From Pseudomonas aylmerensis (GTDB lineage: Bacteria > Pseudomonadota > Gammaproteobacteria > Pseudomonadales > Pseudomonadaceae): 64,000 bases of DNA. The notes under the pieces were generated by a model, which was not told where the DNA came from, ran no database searches, and was given only the letters and a program-made list of their open reading frames with translations. Where the stretch lies: contig NZ_MAUE01000002.1 of assembly GCF_001702265.1 (NCBI RefSeq), positions 124,001 through 188,000 of the forward strand, written 5' to 3'. Made by a program: the position numbers and the translations under genes. Positions 61,532 to 64,000 of the stretch are shown here, in pieces (the first letter of the stretch is position 1; each line of letters opens with the position of its first letter).

Positions 61532-63671
61532 ATGCCTGCGCAGAATCCTCCCGGCTCTGCAGGACCTTGCGTGCAACAGACGCGTTGACGTAGTCGAGCA
61601 TCAGCCTCAGGCCCTCGTAGGGTTCGATCTTCTGGTTGTCGATACACAGTTGCGCCATCTGCAGCAGCACTTGGCGTTTCTTCTTGTTGATCCGCGCGCC
61701 GGGCACGCCAAACGCGGTCTTGCGCCGCTCAGGCAAGGGCGCATCCGGCTTCAACTCCAGCGTTACCCAGATGCCCTGCATGAACTGCAGCGAGACATCG
61801 GCGATGTGCTCGATCGGCACCGGCTGCTTCAGGTTGGCGAAGACAAAATGCTCCGGCGTCAGGCGCAAGGCGACCTGCGCTGCGCGTTTGTACCGTCGCA
61901 CGCCCAGCCCCAGGAATATCAGCGCGACGCTACCGACGGCGGCGCCCACGCCGATTGTCGACAACGGCGTGCCCTTCAGGCGCTCCGGGGCCAGCCAGGG
62001 GCGGGCCATTATCCACAGGGCGAACAGCACGAAGGGTATCGTCAATACCGCCATCAAGACGCCGCGCCATGCGCCGCCTTCATGCAGTGCGCGTTCGCCA
62101 TCTGTCGAAACGACCAGGGTTTCCAGCAGCTGAGTGTGCACGGCGTTCTCGGCGACGGCCACCTCGAGCAGATCGCGAGACAGTTGCTCGCGCAGCGTCT
62201 GTGGCGCGCTGAAATAACCATCGATTTGCCCGTTCGCCGCGGCGGCGTCGACAGGGCGGGTGGCGGTGCGCAGCGCCTCGTCCAATGGAACCTCAAGCGC
62301 CTGCAGGCGTTCGCCATTGGACGGGTGGGAATCGGTCGGATGCGGCTGATGAATCTCCAGTGCTTCAGGCGGCAGATGCAATTCGCAACCGCTCAGCGCG
62401 GTGAGCACGGCGCGGGGCAGGTCTTCTTCTGATGCGGCGTCACATAACGCCAGCAGCGATTCCTCGACGTGGGCATGCAGCACCGACACCCGCAACAGGG
62501 CCGACGCCGCCGCGCGATTGCCGGCCACGCGCGCACCGGCGGCATCCGCCAGCAGCTCGCGCTCGCGGCTCCAATGGTTCACCGCGTGATCAAAGTGCTG
62601 CATGAAAAACACGCCGAACAGAAAGGATGGGCGCATCAGCCAGCCCTGGATCAGGTCGCTCGCCAGCAGGGTTTGCAGCAAGGCCTGCAGGCTGCGATTG
62701 ACGCCGTCATAGATCGGCACAAAGCGCAGGCTGTAGTCGGTGTCTTCGCCGGCGAAGTGCGCGAGTTCATGGCCGATCACCGCGCCGATTTCGGCGCGGC
62801 TCAGCAAGCCAAGGTGCAGCAGCGGCACGTGCAGGGTGCGTCCAGTCAAGCGGGTTTGCGCCGGCAGCACACTGGCCTCGCTGGACGTCACATAAAAGCC
62901 CTGGGCCAGGCTCACGACGATATGGTCCGGCGCCAATGCACCCAGTGTGCTCGAAAGCTCATTCACCTGTCGCCACAAGGCCGGCGCCTGTTCGGGCGTC
63001 ACCACGGCGCCGAAGATCTCCAGCGGCTCGGGCTTGAACATGCCCAGCATGTGCCGCAACTGCTTGAGCAACAGCCAGATCGAATACACGCAGAACGCCG
63101 CGACCACCCCCAGCACTGCCATCAGCTTGATTTCACCGCTGCCCAGCCGGCCGACATGCCACATCGCCAAACTTTCATAGCTCAAGGCGAGGGCGACCGT
63201 TGCTGCCATCGCCACCACATGGCTGACCAGCACGTAGGGCAGCAAGCGGCTGCCGAGGGTGAACGCCTGCAAGAGTTTGTCCCGCGACTGCTGCGCGCGT
63301 TGCCCGGCCCACTGGGTGCCGAGCAGCGCCGCCAGGCCAATCAAGGCCGCCAGCAGCCCGAGGCCGATCACCCACGGTGCCAACGCCCGCAGTGCACGGT
63401 TGATGTGATGGGCGGTGGGCAGTTCGGCTTCGATCTTGTCCAGCCGCGAGAGCGCCAGTTGCACGCGGATTTTTTCTTTGCCGAGGTCGACGGTCGCGGC
63501 CGGGTCTTGCGCCGCCAGCGCCTGCAGTTGCTGCTTGGCGATGCCGACATTGAGGTGATAGTCGATCACGGCGTTGCTGCTTTGGGCAGCGCGCTGGTGC
63601 TCCCAACCGCCGAGTGCGGCCAACAGCAGCGGGAAAATCACCAGTAGAAAGGTCAGCTTCAGGGCGTTCAT
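61530..63671 (-). CDS. M48-family membrane metalloprotease
   Basis: This 713-residue protein has four hydrophobic helices in its N-terminal part (about 5-22, 99-119, 143-164, 184-203). The M48 zinc motif HELAH is at residues 301-305 (IGHELAHFAGEDTDYS); a further Glu after about residue 370 (REREL) may complete the site. Then come more helices (about 540-600) and a soluble C-terminal tail. The HtpX/Ste24 class removes damaged membrane proteins, but this long form with a domain of unknown use after the protease is not HtpX itself. The gene stands alone, convergent with the porin. Confidence 0.82.
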   Translation of the reverse strand: MNALKLTFLLVIFPLLLAALGGWEHQRAAQSSNAVIDYHLNVGIAKQQLQALAAQDPAATVDLGKEKIRVQLALSRLDKIEAELPTAHHINRALRALAPWVIGLGLLAALIGLAALLGTQWAGQRAQQSRDKLLQAFTLGSRLLPYVLVSHVVAMAATVALALSYESLAMWHVGRLGSGEIKLMAVLGVVAAFCVYSIWLLLKQLRHMLGMFKPEPLEIFGAVVTPEQAPALWRQVNELSSTLGALAPDHIVVSLAQGFYVTSSEASVLPAQTRLTGRTLHVPLLHLGLLSRAEIGAVIGHELAHFAGEDTDYSLRFVPIYDGVNRSLQALLQTLLASDLIQGWLMRPSFLFGVFFMQHFDHAVNHWSRERELLADAAGARVAGNRAAASALLRVSVLHAHVEESLLALCDAASEEDLPRAVLTALSGCELHLPPEALEIHQPHPTDSHPSNGERLQALEVPLDEALRTATRPVDAAAANGQIDGYFSAPQTLREQLSRDLLEVAVAENAVHTQLLETLVVSTDGERALHEGGAWRGVLMAVLTIPFVLFALWIMARPWLAPERLKGTPLSTIGVGAAVGSVALIFLGLGVRRYKRAAQVALRLTPEHFVFANLKQPVPIEHIADVSLQFMQGIWVTLELKPDAPLPERRKTAFGVPGARINKKKRQVLLQMAQLCIDNQKIEPYEGLRLMLDYVNASVARKVLQSREDSAQA

Positions 63672-63870
63672 GGGAGTCCGTTCACAACGCGTGGGCTTCG
63701 GTTATACCGAAAAATACGCCAGCGAGGATAGAGCAATACGGCGCTGTTGATCCATTACACCGCGTCACTAATGAAGTACCCAGCCCCACCTTTATCCGCT
63801 CAAGGCGCACGCCTAAATTGGCCCCACTGCCAGCCCATCACCCCGATGGCCGGCGACTGGAGCCATTGCC

Positions 63871-64000
63871 ATGCCCTTTGTCAGCCTGCGCATCACCCGA
63901 GACGGCGTTACCCCGGAGCAAAAAGCCCAGGTCATCGCCGAGTTCACCGAAACCCTCGAACGCGTCCTGCACAAACGCCCGGACCTGACCCACATCGTCA
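63871..64000 (+). CDS. Tautomerase-family protein (3' end outside window)
   Basis: The frame is open from the ATG at 63871 to the right edge (43 codons). The second residue is Pro (MPFVSLRITRDGVTPEQKAQVI), the catalytic base of the 4-oxalocrotonate tautomerase/MIF superfamily once Met is removed. HKRPDLTHIV continues the usual pattern. Substrate unknown. Confidence 0.75.
   Translation, partial: MPFVSLRITRDGVTPEQKAQVIAEFTETLERVLHKRPDLTHIV

Noticed and set aside
62469-63647. 392-codon frame opposite the M48 protease
   Set aside because: An antisense shadow with a His/Gln-rich composition typical of reversed GC-rich genes; HELAH on the other strand is decisive.
1-64000. Prophage, IS element, tRNA or rRNA gene
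   Set aside because: No transposase, integrase, phage structural gene or tRNA cloverleaf was recognised on either strand.

Overview
The window is GC-rich bacterial chromosome from a Pseudomonas, almost certainly the P. fluorescens group. The signs are strong G/C bias at third codon positions, many GTGGGAGC-type REP/REPIN palindromes, OprD-family porins, the rimABK operon and a Fic/AntF pair. The backbone order (gshA, thioesterase, tex, ompR-envZ, rimK, hslR, hslO, pckA, fdhD/FdhF-like, lysR, LysM-BON, HAD, nudE, cysQ, dctD-dctB, rmlBACD) matches from memory the PA5161-PA5203 part of the P. aeruginosa chromosome. That comparison was not computed. I saw no rRNA, tRNA, prophage, IS element or CRISPR array.

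Layout. 0-5.7 kb: a partial Ig-like surface-type protein, then a cystine module (ABC importer tcyJLN, D-cysteine desulfhydrase dcyD, serine acetyltransferase epsC). 6-10.7 kb: a BCCT betaine/choline transporter behind a perfect 12-bp inverted repeat, an OprD porin and a YghZ-like aldo-keto reductase. 10.7-11.5 kb: six tandem copies of a 135-bp REPIN unit. 11.5-15 kb: tauABCD. 15-24.5 kb: gshA, a thioesterase, tex, ompR-envZ and rimABK. 24.6-28.8 kb: hslR, a PAP2 phosphatase, hslO and pckA. 28.8-34.4 kb is the accessory part: a DMT transporter, a three-gene operon with two paralogous membrane-anchored DUF1493/ACP-like proteins, a decayed small gene, a Fic toxin with its antitoxin, and a secreted YfaP-like TPR protein. 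34.7-46 kb: recQ, a thioesterase, a glycine-zipper protein, an FdhF/YdeP-type molybdoenzyme with fdhD, a LysR regulator, a LysM-BON protein, yrfG, nudE and cysQ. 46-52.8 kb: the DctBD-type two-component system and rmlBACD (dTDP-L-rhamnose). 53-57.6 kb: a kinase/M23-like/class-III aminotransferase fusion, aguA and a small orphan gene. 57.6-64 kb: a TonB siderophore receptor, a second OprD porin, an M48 membrane protease and a partial tautomerase.

How the genes work together. Sulfur supply is the main theme: cystine uptake, D-cysteine breakdown, serine acetylation (cysteine precursor), taurine sulfur scavenging, glutathione synthesis, FdhD sulfur transfer and CysQ (PAP removal). A second theme is envelope and stress: OmpR/EnvZ, Hsp15, Hsp33, a glycine-zipper protein, M48 and rhamnose for LPS or rhamnolipid. 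RimABK links c-di-GMP to ribosomal protein S6 glutamylation.

The features most worth a second look are the DUF1493/ACP-like operon (29.8-31.6 kb), the tri-domain kinase-lyase candidate (53-55.9 kb), the REPIN tandem arrays (10.7 and 45.3 kb), a REP-derived 21-bp minisatellite (38.06 kb), and candidate small transcripts ending at orphan terminators (37.9 and 60.05 kb).
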